A stretch of DNA of 64,000 nucleotides. It comes from Candidatus Neomarinimicrobiota bacterium. GTDB lineage: Bacteria; Fidelibacterota; Marinisomatia; SCGC-AAA003-L08; TS1B11. Below the pieces are notes generated by a model, which made no database searches, was not told where the DNA came from, and saw only the letters and a program-made list of their open reading frames with translations. Made by a program: the position numbers and the translations under genes. Shown piece by piece: positions 17,535 through 25,756 of the stretch; positions within the stretch are counted from its first letter, which is position 1, and every line of letters starts with the position of its first letter. The stretch covers positions 1 through 64,000 of the forward strand of contig JADFSS010000002.1 of NCBI GenBank assembly GCA_022560655.1. The letters are read 5' to 3'.

Positions 17535-18363
17535 TCCCGGCCTGGCGCTGCTGGCGCTGGGGCTGACGGGCTCGCTCCTGAGGGGGGCGAGCGACCGGTA
17601 CGTGGCCGTGTTTTCGGCTGAGCAGAAATCCTACCGGCGTATTGTCCTGGACGGCATAGGCGACCGGAAAGTGCAGGTGGCGCTGGACAGCATCGGGCGG
17701 GCCGAGGTAAAGGTCTTCGGCATAGGTGAAGACTCCTATGTGGGGCGCAGGGCATACGAAAAGGGCTATCTCATCCCCGTCACTTTTCGCATTGATTTTC
17801 CCGGCAAGAACGTGATGACCATCAAGATTTCCGGCACCCGGTTCAGGGATATTGTCCGCTTCCATGTGGTGGAGTCGGATATTTACGTGATTGACCTGTA
17901 CACCCACGCTCTGCCCCGGGAAAGTTATTTCCGGGAGGAGACTATCTCCTCTTTCTGGCCTACAGGGCGGTTTCAGCCGGACATTATTGCCGGCACAATC
18001 CGGGAGGCGACCGCGGCCCCGGCCGCTCCCTTGGCTGGAGAGATCAGCCGGCCAGTGCCAACCGGGCGTACGCCTTACCGGCGAGTCGTACAACGTGCGG
18101 TGGCCTGGGCAGGGGGTCTATCCGGGCTACTGCTACTCGCAGGCGTGCCCCTGGTGTGGTACTACCAGCGGAGGAGAGAGCAGCTGAACGGCACTGTGTC
18201 AGCTGGGTTGGACATGCCAGGCGACGATCAGCAATCCACCGGCTCCAGGTCGAGAGTCTGGGCCATCATGGCGCGTAACGGTGCCCTGAGCTACGATGAG
18301 GCCACCCTCCTGACTTCGATGGAGAGCAGCAAAGCTGTCGGCAGATCGCCTGTATCGAATTAG
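17485..18363 (+). CDS. Two-helix envelope protein with AMIN-like periplasmic region
   Basis: A 292-residue protein starting at GTG 17485, seven bases after AAGGAG. It has an N-terminal hydrophobic helix (about 10-33) and a second one at about 205-228, followed by a basic stop-transfer. The intervening region (about 40-140) is beta-rich (TFRIDFPGKNVMTIKISG, VVESDIYVIDLY), resembling an AMIN-type domain; this resemblance is weak and inferred. The cytoplasmic tail is about 60 residues. It sits between the sigma factor block and the GAF-HisKA gene, so a role in anchoring flagellar or envelope components is possible. Confidence 0.65.
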   Translation: MKWPGSATTKILILSFSPGLALLALGLTGSLLRGASDRYVAVFSAEQKSYRRIVLDGIGDRKVQVALDSIGRAEVKVFGIGEDSYVGRRAYEKGYLIPVTFRIDFPGKNVMTIKISGTRFRDIVRFHVVESDIYVIDLYTHALPRESYFREETISSFWPTGRFQPDIIAGTIREATAAPAAPLAGEISRPVPTGRTPYRRVVQRAVAWAGGLSGLLLLAGVPLVWYYQRRREQLNGTVSAGLDMPGDDQQSTGSRSRVWAIMARNGALSYDEATLLTSMESSKAVGRSPVSN

Positions 18364-18387
18364 CGCCCACCCAGCCCCGCAGTTATC

Positions 18388-19188
18388 ATGATTGGCCTGG
18401 AATTCCTACAGAAAATCGGTGAAATCCTGCAGAACAGTCTCTCTAGCGAGGAGACTTACTCGGCGGTATTCGATATCTTGGACGGTGTTATTGAGTTTGA
18501 TGCCGCCACCCTGTTTGTCGTCAACTCGACCACGGAGCAGCTGGAAGTGGTGGAAAGCCGCGGCGAGCAACGGGTGGACCTAGCCTCGGAGGTGCCGTTT
18601 TCCAAGGGCGGCGGGCTCAGTGGCTGGGTAGCTTCACAGCGGGAGCCAGTCATTCTCTCCAGCATGGGAGCGGACGGCGGCGCACGGGGCTTCCGGTCGT
18701 TTGTGTCGGTTCCCCTGTGGAGCGGAGACAAACTTGAGGGCGTGCTCAATCTGGGTCACGGCGAACCGGGCTTTTACCAGCAGGACATCCGGGCCGATCT
18801 GGTAAAACTGGGCGTCCAGCTTTCCCTGATCATTGAGCAGCTCCGGCTCAGGGCAGATGTTCGGGCGAAAAATGACCTGCTGGAAGCGGCCTTGGAGGAA
18901 CTGCGGTCCACGCAGAGTGTACTGGTTGAAAAAGAGCGGTTGGCCGCCACGGCCCAGCTGGTAGTGGCAATCAACCACGAAATCAACAACCCACTGGCCA
19001 TCATCATCAGTCTCATCGATCTACTCACCGTGAAAAGCGAGCGGGATTTGCCCGAAATTCATGCATCGCTGATCAAGATGAGAGCCGCCGCATTCCGCAT
19101 CGACGAGGTTACCAAGCGCCTTGAGAGCCTTGAATCCACCGACGTAGAAGAGTACATGGAGGGGGTGAAAATGCTTAAGCTGCGCTAG
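18388..19188 (+). CDS. GAF-HisKA protein lacking a kinase ATPase domain
   Basis: A 266-residue protein. Residues about 10-150 form a GAF domain (FDILDGVIEFDAATLFVV, SVPLWSGDKLEGVLNL). A coiled-coil signalling helix (about 150-190) and a HisKA dimerisation/phosphoacceptor helix follow, with the H-box VVAINHEINNPL and His197 as the phosphoacceptor. The protein stops at residue 266 with no N, G1, F or G2 boxes, so it cannot bind ATP by itself. It could be a phosphoacceptor, a phosphatase or a dominant partner of another kinase. The closest known role is FlgS-type control of sigma-54 flagellar genes, but that is inference from the neighbours. Confidence 0.82.
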   Translation: MIGLEFLQKIGEILQNSLSSEETYSAVFDILDGVIEFDAATLFVVNSTTEQLEVVESRGEQRVDLASEVPFSKGGGLSGWVASQREPVILSSMGADGGARGFRSFVSVPLWSGDKLEGVLNLGHGEPGFYQQDIRADLVKLGVQLSLIIEQLRLRADVRAKNDLLEAALEELRSTQSVLVEKERLAATAQLVVAINHEINNPLAIIISLIDLLTVKSERDLPEIHASLIKMRAAAFRIDEVTKRLESLESTDVEEYMEGVKMLKLR

Positions 19189-19363
19189 CCGCAATTTGCC
19201 CTTGCGGGAATAATTTCCCATCCCTCGCCCACTTTACCTTTCTATACCCTATTTCAACCCAATTTCCTTTGGCAACAGACCCCCCACTGCGCCCCGTAAA
19301 TTTTACCCTCTTCGTCGAGAAGACGTGCCATGAGAGGCCGATGCACGCACGCATTCTGGTCTT

Positions 19364-19378
19364 TGGCACGGCATTTGA
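19364..19378 (+). promoter_or_regulatory. Sigma-54-type promoter upstream of flgF
   Basis: TGGCACG-GCAT-TTGA at 19364-19378 matches TGGCACG-N4-TTGC except for the last base. The predicted start near 19390 lies 30 bases before flgF. The 231-base gap (19189-19419) is the longest in this part of the cluster, which fits a new transcription unit for rod, ring and hook-filament junction genes. Confidence 0.65.
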
Positions 19379-19419
19379 ACTAGTTAGTGCCAGCACGCCA
19401 TGTTTACAAGGGAATAGCC

Positions 19420-20133
19420 ATGGATTTTGACCTAGCCCGAGTTGCCCGGAATATGACGCGTAATCTGTTCGGGACCGATATTGTGGCTAACAATCTGGCC
19501 AACATCGGCACCACGGGCTTCAAGCGCGATGATGCCTTCACCGACTGGTTCATCGAGTCCCTCCACGCCGTGGGTGCGCAGCGCTATACCGACTTTAGTC
19601 AGGGCGAATTGCATCAGACTGACAACCCCCTGGATATTGCGCTGACCACCCGGGGCTTTTTCGTCGTACAGACTTCGTTCGGCCCGGCCTTCACGCGCAA
19701 TGGCCATTTTAACGTGGATGATGAAGGCTTCATTCAGACACCACAGGGGCACAGGCTGATGGGTGAATCCGGGGTTATTTCGACCCGCTCAGACAACGGC
19801 GTTGCCGGGAATATCCAGATTACACGCGATGGTGAGATTTATCTGGATGGCGTCATCATCGATACGCTGCTGATTGCCAACATACTGGATTTGAAGGGGC
19901 TGGAAAAAATTGGGACCAGTCTTTACCGCTCACCAGGGGATGCCGTGGTGACGCAGCTAGAGCCGGGACAGTTCCGTGTGCGGCAGGGGATGCTGGAAGG
20001 CTCCAATGTGCAGCCCATAACTGAGATGGTCAGTCTGATAGAGAAACAGCGAAATTTTGAATCCAGCCAACGGGTTGCCCGCGCCATGGATGAGATACTG
20101 GGCCGGGCCACCCAACTAGGGGATTACCGTTAG
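19420..20133 (+). CDS. flgF: Flagellar proximal rod protein FlgF
   Basis: Rod subunit of the basal body. ATG 19420 (237 residues) is preferred over the upstream GTG at 19387 because AAGGGA precedes it and the N-terminus MDFDLARVARNMTRNLFGTDIVANNLANIGTTGFKR region is a proper rod signature. The C-terminus carries EGSNVQPITEMVSLIEKQRNFESSQR. It lacks the long insertion of FlgE. flgG follows after 9 bases. Confidence 0.9.
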   Translation: MDFDLARVARNMTRNLFGTDIVANNLANIGTTGFKRDDAFTDWFIESLHAVGAQRYTDFSQGELHQTDNPLDIALTTRGFFVVQTSFGPAFTRNGHFNVDDEGFIQTPQGHRLMGESGVISTRSDNGVAGNIQITRDGEIYLDGVIIDTLLIANILDLKGLEKIGTSLYRSPGDAVVTQLEPGQFRVRQGMLEGSNVQPITEMVSLIEKQRNFESSQRVARAMDEILGRATQLGDYR

Positions 20134-20142
20134 GGAGGCATT

Positions 20143-20931
20143 ATGATTCGGTCATTAAGAACATCGGCCTTGGGCATGGCGGCCCAGCAGCTTACGCTGG
20201 ACGTCATCGCCAATAACCTTGCCAACGTCAACACGACCGGTTTCAAGCGCAGCAGCGTCCAGTTCCAGGACATCCTGTACGAAACCATCGTCTCCGGCGC
20301 CGGCGAAGGTGGTATTGGGCAGGAGAAACCCACCAACATACAGGTGGGGCACGGCAACAGGGCCGTGTCGACGTTCCGAACATTTGCACAGGGCGCCTCG
20401 GCTGAAACGGGCAACCCCCTTGACCTGGCCATTGAAGGCGACGGCTTTTTCCAGGTCCTGAAGGCCGATGGCGGATTTGCCTACACCCGTGATGGCACCT
20501 TCCGCATCAATGCAGACGGCTTTATCGTTACCACCACGGGGCTGAGATTTGGCACCGAGATCAGCCTGCCCCCTGATACCGACAGTATCAATATTGGTCA
20601 AGACGGTCTCATCTCCGTCATTCTGGCGGGCGAGTCCGGTCCTGAGGAGATCGGTCAGATTGAGCTGGCCAGGTTTGTCAATCCTGCCGGCCTGCAGGCC
20701 GTGGGAGGGAATCTGTATGAGGAAACGGTGGCTTCAGGCCCGCCCGCGCTAGGCTTTGCCAGCGATGAAGGGTTTGGTTCCATCATCCAGGGTTTCCTGG
20801 AGAAGTCCAACGTGGACGTGGTGCAGGAGATGATCAACATGATCATCGCCCAGCGGGCCTACGAAATCAATTCCAAGGCCGTAAAAACCGCCGATGAAAT
20901 GCTGGCGGTGGCCAACAACTTGAAGCGGTAA
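20143..20931 (+). CDS. flgG: Flagellar distal rod protein FlgG
   Basis: Distal rod subunit; 262 residues, the normal length. N-terminal SALGMAAQQLTLDVIANNLANVNTTGFKRS and C-terminal EKSNVDVVQEMINMIIAQRAYEINSKAVKTADEML are textbook FlgG. ATG 20143 sits behind TAGGGAGG. The two adjacent rod genes and then flgA-H-I form the usual rod/ring unit. Confidence 0.95.
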   Translation: MIRSLRTSALGMAAQQLTLDVIANNLANVNTTGFKRSSVQFQDILYETIVSGAGEGGIGQEKPTNIQVGHGNRAVSTFRTFAQGASAETGNPLDLAIEGDGFFQVLKADGGFAYTRDGTFRINADGFIVTTTGLRFGTEISLPPDTDSINIGQDGLISVILAGESGPEEIGQIELARFVNPAGLQAVGGNLYEETVASGPPALGFASDEGFGSIIQGFLEKSNVDVVQEMINMIIAQRAYEINSKAVKTADEMLAVANNLKR

Positions 20932-20936
20932 CAATC

Positions 20937-21677
20937 ATGCGGGCTAATCAAATGTGGTCCAAGATACTGCGGGCTCCCAGCTATGTGCTGGGACTTGCCA
21001 TCCTGGCAGGAGTTGCGCCGCTCGCTGGCGACGCCCAACAGGCTTCGTTGCACGACCAACTGGAGGAGGTCGTGCGGGAGCATGTGGCCGCCGGGTTCCG
21101 GCAGGCTGGGCTGGAGGGCGAGCTGGTGGCCATTCACCTGCCCGCCAATGTGGCCCATATGAGCGCCGCCGCGGCCGTCAAGCCGCTGCGGACCTTCACC
21201 CCCCGGGAAGCGGCTGGGCGCTACGTCATTCCGTTAGAAATTACCTTGCCGGGGGGCAAGATAATGAAGCTGAACGCCACGGCAGAGTGTGTGGCCGTTG
21301 TGCACGGCTGGGCCGTACGGCTGCCCACCAAGCGAGGCACCCGTCTGGATAAAAAAGATTTCGAACGTAAGACTATCCGGGTCACCCGTCGGGAAAAGGA
21401 ATTCTTCACCGATGGTGAACTGCCCGCGAATTTCCAACTTACGACCCATCTGGCCGCGGGGAATTTTCTTCGGATGCACCATTTGGAAATGATTCCGGTG
21501 GTACAGCGGGGCGAGCAAGTGGAGATCCACTTCCGGCGCCAATCCATCACCCTGATCAGCCCAGGCAAAGCCCGGCGGAAAGGAAACATAGGCGATACCA
21601 TCCCTGTTGTGGCCTCCGTTACCGGCAAGCGGCTCTATGGCCGCCTGGTTGCTCCTGGGAAGGTTGTTGTGGAGTAA
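20937..21677 (+). CDS. flgA: P-ring assembly chaperone FlgA
   Basis: FlgA is a periplasmic chaperone for the P-ring protein FlgI. The 246-residue protein has a signal peptide (about 1-35, ending near GDAQQ) and a C-terminal SAF/FlgA domain, with GTRLDKKDFERKTIRVTRREKE and the family end SVTGKRLYGRLVAPGKVVVE. It begins 5 bases after flgG and precedes the ring genes flgH and flgI. Confidence 0.88.
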   Translation: MRANQMWSKILRAPSYVLGLAILAGVAPLAGDAQQASLHDQLEEVVREHVAAGFRQAGLEGELVAIHLPANVAHMSAAAAVKPLRTFTPREAAGRYVIPLEITLPGGKIMKLNATAECVAVVHGWAVRLPTKRGTRLDKKDFERKTIRVTRREKEFFTDGELPANFQLTTHLAAGNFLRMHHLEMIPVVQRGEQVEIHFRRQSITLISPGKARRKGNIGDTIPVVASVTGKRLYGRLVAPGKVVVE

Positions 21678-21681
21678 GTCG

Positions 21682-22344
21682 ATGAACCATGCCGCGTCAA
21701 ATCGTACCCCTGGATTGATTGCCGCCTGCATCGTATTATCTGCGGGCATCAGTTTCGGTCAGGAGGCACCACCGTCCCTTTTTGCCGACAGAAAAGCCCG
21801 CTCGGTAGGTGATGTAGTGACCGTACTGATCTCAGAAGTCGCCAGCGCTACCCGGCAGTCCCAGGTACAAAAAGCTGACAACAATTCCGTGGACGCCTCT
21901 GGAAGTATCGAGGGCAACCTGCTGCAATTCCTACCCGTTTTCGGTCTGGGATCCCGCCTGAAAACCGACGCTAGTTCCAAGGAGGCGACGGCCCAGAAAG
22001 ATCTGCTCACGGGCCGCATCTCAGCAGTGATTACCGAAGTGACCCCCAACGGCAACTTCAAGATTTCTGGTTCGAAAGTTATCAATATAAACGGCGCCCG
22101 TAATCTCATGACCATCCGGGGGATTGTACGGCCCCGGGACATAAGAGCGAACAATACGGTTTTATCGTACCAACTGGCCAATTCAAGGATTTATTACAGC
22201 AAAGCCGGTATATCCGGCAGGCTGTTCCAGCGGGGCGCATTTCCACGCCTGGCCAACCTGATCATGGGCGGAATCGGCCTGGCCGTCATCGGCTATGTGG
22301 GCGGCATCAGCGCACTCACCCTCATCCAGACTCTGACGCAGTGA
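21682..22344 (+). CDS. flgH: Flagellar L-ring protein FlgH
   Basis: FlgH forms the outer-membrane L-ring bushing, which implies a diderm envelope. From ATG 21682 the protein is 220 residues, with an N-terminal hydrophobic signal and the family motif PSLFADRKARSVGDVVTVLISEV at about 34-56. Canonical FlgH is a lipoprotein; here the only Cys is early (residue 16) inside the hydrophobic stretch and not at a convincing lipobox, so ordinary signal-peptidase cleavage after FGQ is possible. The stop overlaps the flgI start. Confidence 0.9.
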   Translation: MNHAASNRTPGLIAACIVLSAGISFGQEAPPSLFADRKARSVGDVVTVLISEVASATRQSQVQKADNNSVDASGSIEGNLLQFLPVFGLGSRLKTDASSKEATAQKDLLTGRISAVITEVTPNGNFKISGSKVININGARNLMTIRGIVRPRDIRANNTVLSYQLANSRIYYSKAGISGRLFQRGAFPRLANLIMGGIGLAVIGYVGGISALTLIQTLTQ

Positions 22345-23471
22345 TGAAGCGCGTAATCGAGTTGAGTTTCGCCATCCTGCTGGCCATTCAGGTGCTGTCG
22401 GGCCAGGCAGTGAGCCGCATCAAGGATGTGACCACCTACGGCAATATCCGCCAGGTGAGTCTGGTGGGCTACGGCCTCGTGGTGGGCCTGAACGGCACGG
22501 GCGACCGAGCCGTAGGCAGCCGCGGCGCCATCTTTACCGTGCAAAGCATTGCCAACATGTTGGAGGAATTCGGTCTGACCATCAACAGTCAGCATCTGCG
22601 CACGCGCAACGCGGCCGCCGTCATGGTGACGGCCAGCACCCCGCCGTTCGCTAAGCTGGGGACACAATTCGATGTAAATGTTTCATCCCTGGGAGACGCC
22701 ACCAGCCTGGAAAACGGCGTTCTACTCATGTCCTCGCTACGGAGCGCCCGGGGTGAGCATTATGCCCTGGTCCAGGGCCCCGTATCGGTGGGTGGGTTCA
22801 ATGTCACCACACTGGGCGGTGAGCGCTTGCGGCAAAATTATGCCCTGGTGGGCCGGGTTCCCGATGGCGCCCGGCTGGAACGAGCGCTGGACGAAGTTGC
22901 CCTCCAGGCCGGCCAGCCGCTGGAATTGCTCTTGAAGGAGCCCAACTATACCACCGCCTACCGCATCGCCGACGCCATCAATTTATTCGTACCAGCAGTA
23001 CAACCGCTGGCACAGGCACAGGATGCCGGCGTGGTACACATAGCCTTTCCGCCCGGACTGAGCGCCAACTGGGAACTGGTCCAGTTCGTGGCCAGTATCG
23101 AAACATTACAGGTTGTGCTGGACGTGGAGGCCCGAGTCGTCATCAACGAGCGCACGGGCACCGTCGTGGCAGGGGGGAACGTTACCATCGGAGCCGTAAT
23201 GGTCTCCCATGGTTCGCTTCAGATTCATACCACTACCCGACCCTTTGTAGCCCAGCCTACGCCTTTCAGTGTTGGGCAGACGATCACCATTCCCATTACC
23301 CAGACCACGGTGATCGAACAGCCGGGCGAAGCGTCCGTGTTCTCGGCGGCTACGGTGGCCGAGTTGGCGACGGCTTTGAACGACATGGGCTTCAAGCCCC
23401 GGGATATTATCGCCGTCTTCCAGGCCATCAAGGAGGCCGGTGCCTTGAACGCAAGACTCATCATCATGTGA
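22344..23471 (+). CDS. flgI: Flagellar P-ring protein FlgI
   Basis: FlgI forms the P-ring in the peptidoglycan layer. It is 375 residues with a signal peptide (about 1-24) and the start of the mature protein SRIKDVTTYGNIRQVSLVGYGLVVGLNGTGD, a near-invariant FlgI motif. The C-terminus LATALNDMGFKPRDIIAVFQAIKEAGALNARLIIM is also standard. ATG 22344 overlaps the flgH stop by one base. Confidence 0.96.
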   Translation: MKRVIELSFAILLAIQVLSGQAVSRIKDVTTYGNIRQVSLVGYGLVVGLNGTGDRAVGSRGAIFTVQSIANMLEEFGLTINSQHLRTRNAAAVMVTASTPPFAKLGTQFDVNVSSLGDATSLENGVLLMSSLRSARGEHYALVQGPVSVGGFNVTTLGGERLRQNYALVGRVPDGARLERALDEVALQAGQPLELLLKEPNYTTAYRIADAINLFVPAVQPLAQAQDAGVVHIAFPPGLSANWELVQFVASIETLQVVLDVEARVVINERTGTVVAGGNVTIGAVMVSHGSLQIHTTTRPFVAQPTPFSVGQTITIPITQTTVIEQPGEASVFSAATVAELATALNDMGFKPRDIIAVFQAIKEAGALNARLIIM

Positions 23472-23481
23472 TGGTTCAGCT

Positions 23482-23880
23482 ATGAAGATTGACGCCACGG
23501 CAAACACTTTAAATGCACCCGTAGCACGGGATCGTGCGGCCGCCGGCAGCGGCCCTGACCATGCTGGACGGAACGGCGACCTGTGGAAGGCCTGCCAGGG
23601 TTTTGAGGCCCTCTTCATGGGCCATCTGGTCAAGACCATGGAAAAATCGCTGCCCGAGGGCAGCCTGTCAGGTGGCGGATTGCCCGATCTCATGTTCCAT
23701 CAGGTGATGGGCACCGCTTTGAGTGAGGGTGGCGGCATTGGCCTGGCGGATCTGCTGTACCGCAACCTGCAATCTCATGTTCCTGAGAACGCCGACGAGA
23801 CCAAGCAGGGTGCCGCACCACAGGATCTGCTGACTCCCAGAATAATGAAGGTTATCGATGACCAAGCAACCGGTCGCTGA
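23482..23880 (+). CDS. flgJ: Rod-binding protein FlgJ, N-terminal domain only
   Basis: FlgJ of enterics has a rod-capping domain plus a muramidase. This 132-residue protein contains only the rod-binding domain (LWKACQGFEALFMGHLVKTMEKSLP, then LPDLMFHQVMGTALSEGGGIGLADLLYRNL). The peptidoglycan hydrolase must therefore come from another gene. It overlaps flgN by 23 bases. Single-domain FlgJ is common outside the gamma- and betaproteobacteria. Confidence 0.85.
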   Translation: MKIDATANTLNAPVARDRAAAGSGPDHAGRNGDLWKACQGFEALFMGHLVKTMEKSLPEGSLSGGGLPDLMFHQVMGTALSEGGGIGLADLLYRNLQSHVPENADETKQGAAPQDLLTPRIMKVIDDQATGR

Positions 23881-24376
23881 ACGCCTGCTTGCCAGGCTCA
23901 TTACGGTCCTGTCCCAGGAGATGCGGATGTACAACGAGCTGCTGCTCGTGCTCCGCAAGAAACAGTCCAGCATCATCGAAGGGCAGTTGGAGGATCTCAG
24001 GGAGGCGATGAGCCAGGAACAAACCCTTCTGCAACAATCCGAAGAGGTAGCCAAGACCAGAGCATCTTCGCTTAAGGCGGTGGGCGAGGCGCTGGGCAGT
24101 GAGGACGAGATTCAGAGCGTGAGCCAGCTGATTGCGGTGGTTGAGTCAACCTATTCCGAGCGCCTGTCAGATATTCACCGCAGCCTCCAGCAAATCCTCA
24201 AGGAAGTGATGTTGACCAACGAGGAAAACAGTTACTTGCTGGATTACTCCATCAAGTTCGTGCGTGACGCTGCCCGCGAGCTCATCAAATCATCCGAGCG
24301 CTTTCCGGTCTATTCGGCCGAAGGCAAGGATGATCAGGGTACGCAGGGCTCCAGTCTGATCGAAGGGAGAATCTGA
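23858..24376 (+). CDS. flgN: FlgN-family export chaperone
   Basis: FlgN binds the hook-filament junction proteins FlgK and FlgL before export. The 172-residue protein is almost wholly helical, with a long coiled coil (about 8-120): EMRMYNELLLVLRKKQSSIIEGQLEDL followed by QEQTLLQQSEEVAK. This matches the FlgN pattern. Placement directly before flgK and flgL supports the assignment. ATG 23858 overlaps flgJ. Confidence 0.8.
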   Translation: MTKQPVAERLLARLITVLSQEMRMYNELLLVLRKKQSSIIEGQLEDLREAMSQEQTLLQQSEEVAKTRASSLKAVGEALGSEDEIQSVSQLIAVVESTYSERLSDIHRSLQQILKEVMLTNEENSYLLDYSIKFVRDAARELIKSSERFPVYSAEGKDDQGTQGSSLIEGRI

Positions 24377-24377
24377 G

Positions 24378-25736
24378 ATGGGTGGTTTAAGTTTATTGTC
24401 CGAAATCGGGAAGCAGGGCATGCTGCTCTCCCAATTCAAGATACAGATTACCGGAAAGAATGTATCCAATGTGAATACGGACGGGTACAGCCGGCAGCGC
24501 GTTGACGTCAATCCCATTCTGCCGGAACTGCTGTCCGGCTTTAGCCTTGCCAGCGCCATTAACGGGGATACCCTTAGGCGCATTCGAGAAAATTTTGTGG
24601 ATCGCCAATTGTGGAACCAAAACTCCCTGCTGTCCCGCTACACATCGGAAAACACCCTGCTGAGGCAGATCGAAGGGGTATTGCCGGCCAGCAATGAAAC
24701 CGGCCTAGGTGTCATGCTTGACGACTTCTGGAGCGCCTGGAACGGCCTGGCCAACGATCCCGAAAGCAGCGTTGCTAGAACCGTGGTGCGTGACAGGGGG
24801 CAAACCCTTGCGCTCAGCTTTAATCGGGTATTCGAGGAGTTTTCTGATTTACAAGGCGTAATCAGCGGCGAGATTAAAGCACGCGTGTCGTCATTGAATG
24901 AGCTCGCCTCCCAGCTGGCCCAATTGAACGAACTAAATCCCACCGGCAACCCGGATCTGGAAGATCAGCGCGACCGCATTATTGGGCGTATGGCCGAGCT
25001 CGCCAACATTGACGTCCAGCGCGGTGAATCCGGGGAGTCCGTCTTTGTCTCGGGACTATTGCTGGTCGCGGGTACCATATCATTTGAACTGACGGTGCAG
25101 GAATCGGTGGGCGCCGATGGGATTAGCCAAATTATCACCACCATCGGCGGAACCGAGCGGCAGATCGAGATAACCGCTGGGGAAATAAGCGGCCTAATCG
25201 CAGTGCATAATGAGGACATACCCACGATTCTGAATAATCTCGATACCCTGGCCGTTACGATTGCTCAAGAGGTCAATTCCCGCCACAGCGCCGGCTTTAA
25301 TTTGGATGGGGTGACCGGTCTGAATTTTTTCACCGATTCGGTGGAAGGGGCTGCCTCGCTGGCGCTTAACAATGCGATTTTGGACAACGTCGACCTGATT
25401 GCCAGCGCCGATGCTGCAGGCGAACCCGGCAATAGTAATGTCGCCAAATCGCTGTCTGACCTGGTGGATATTGACACAATTGGTAATCAGACCATGGGAC
25501 AGTTTTACCGCTCTCTGGTGGGCACCCTGGGGAACAGGATCCAGGCGGTAGATTTCCTGCAAAACAACCAGCAGCGCATCGTTGATCACCTTCGGGCCCA
25601 GCAGCAATCTGTCGCCGGTGTCAGCATAGAAGAGGAAATGACGCGCTTGATGCAACTTGAGCAGGCCTTTGTTGCTGCCTCTAGGTTGGTTAGGACCGCT
25701 GACGAATTGACGCGCACACTGTTGAACATGACCTAA
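24378..25736 (+). CDS. flgK: Hook-filament junction protein FlgK (HAP1)
   Basis: First junction protein between hook and filament. The 452-residue protein begins with LLSEIGKQGMLLSQFKIQITGKNVSNVNTDGYSRQRVD, a FlgK N-terminal signature, and ends with EEMTRLMQLEQAFVAASRLVRTADELTRTLLNM. The middle is shorter than in enterics. It begins one base after the flgN stop. Confidence 0.93.
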   Translation: MGGLSLLSEIGKQGMLLSQFKIQITGKNVSNVNTDGYSRQRVDVNPILPELLSGFSLASAINGDTLRRIRENFVDRQLWNQNSLLSRYTSENTLLRQIEGVLPASNETGLGVMLDDFWSAWNGLANDPESSVARTVVRDRGQTLALSFNRVFEEFSDLQGVISGEIKARVSSLNELASQLAQLNELNPTGNPDLEDQRDRIIGRMAELANIDVQRGESGESVFVSGLLLVAGTISFELTVQESVGADGISQIITTIGGTERQIEITAGEISGLIAVHNEDIPTILNNLDTLAVTIAQEVNSRHSAGFNLDGVTGLNFFTDSVEGAASLALNNAILDNVDLIASADAAGEPGNSNVAKSLSDLVDIDTIGNQTMGQFYRSLVGTLGNRIQAVDFLQNNQQRIVDHLRAQQQSVAGVSIEEEMTRLMQLEQAFVAASRLVRTADELTRTLLNMT

Positions 25737-25756
25737 ATAGGATTTAGAGGTTTCCC

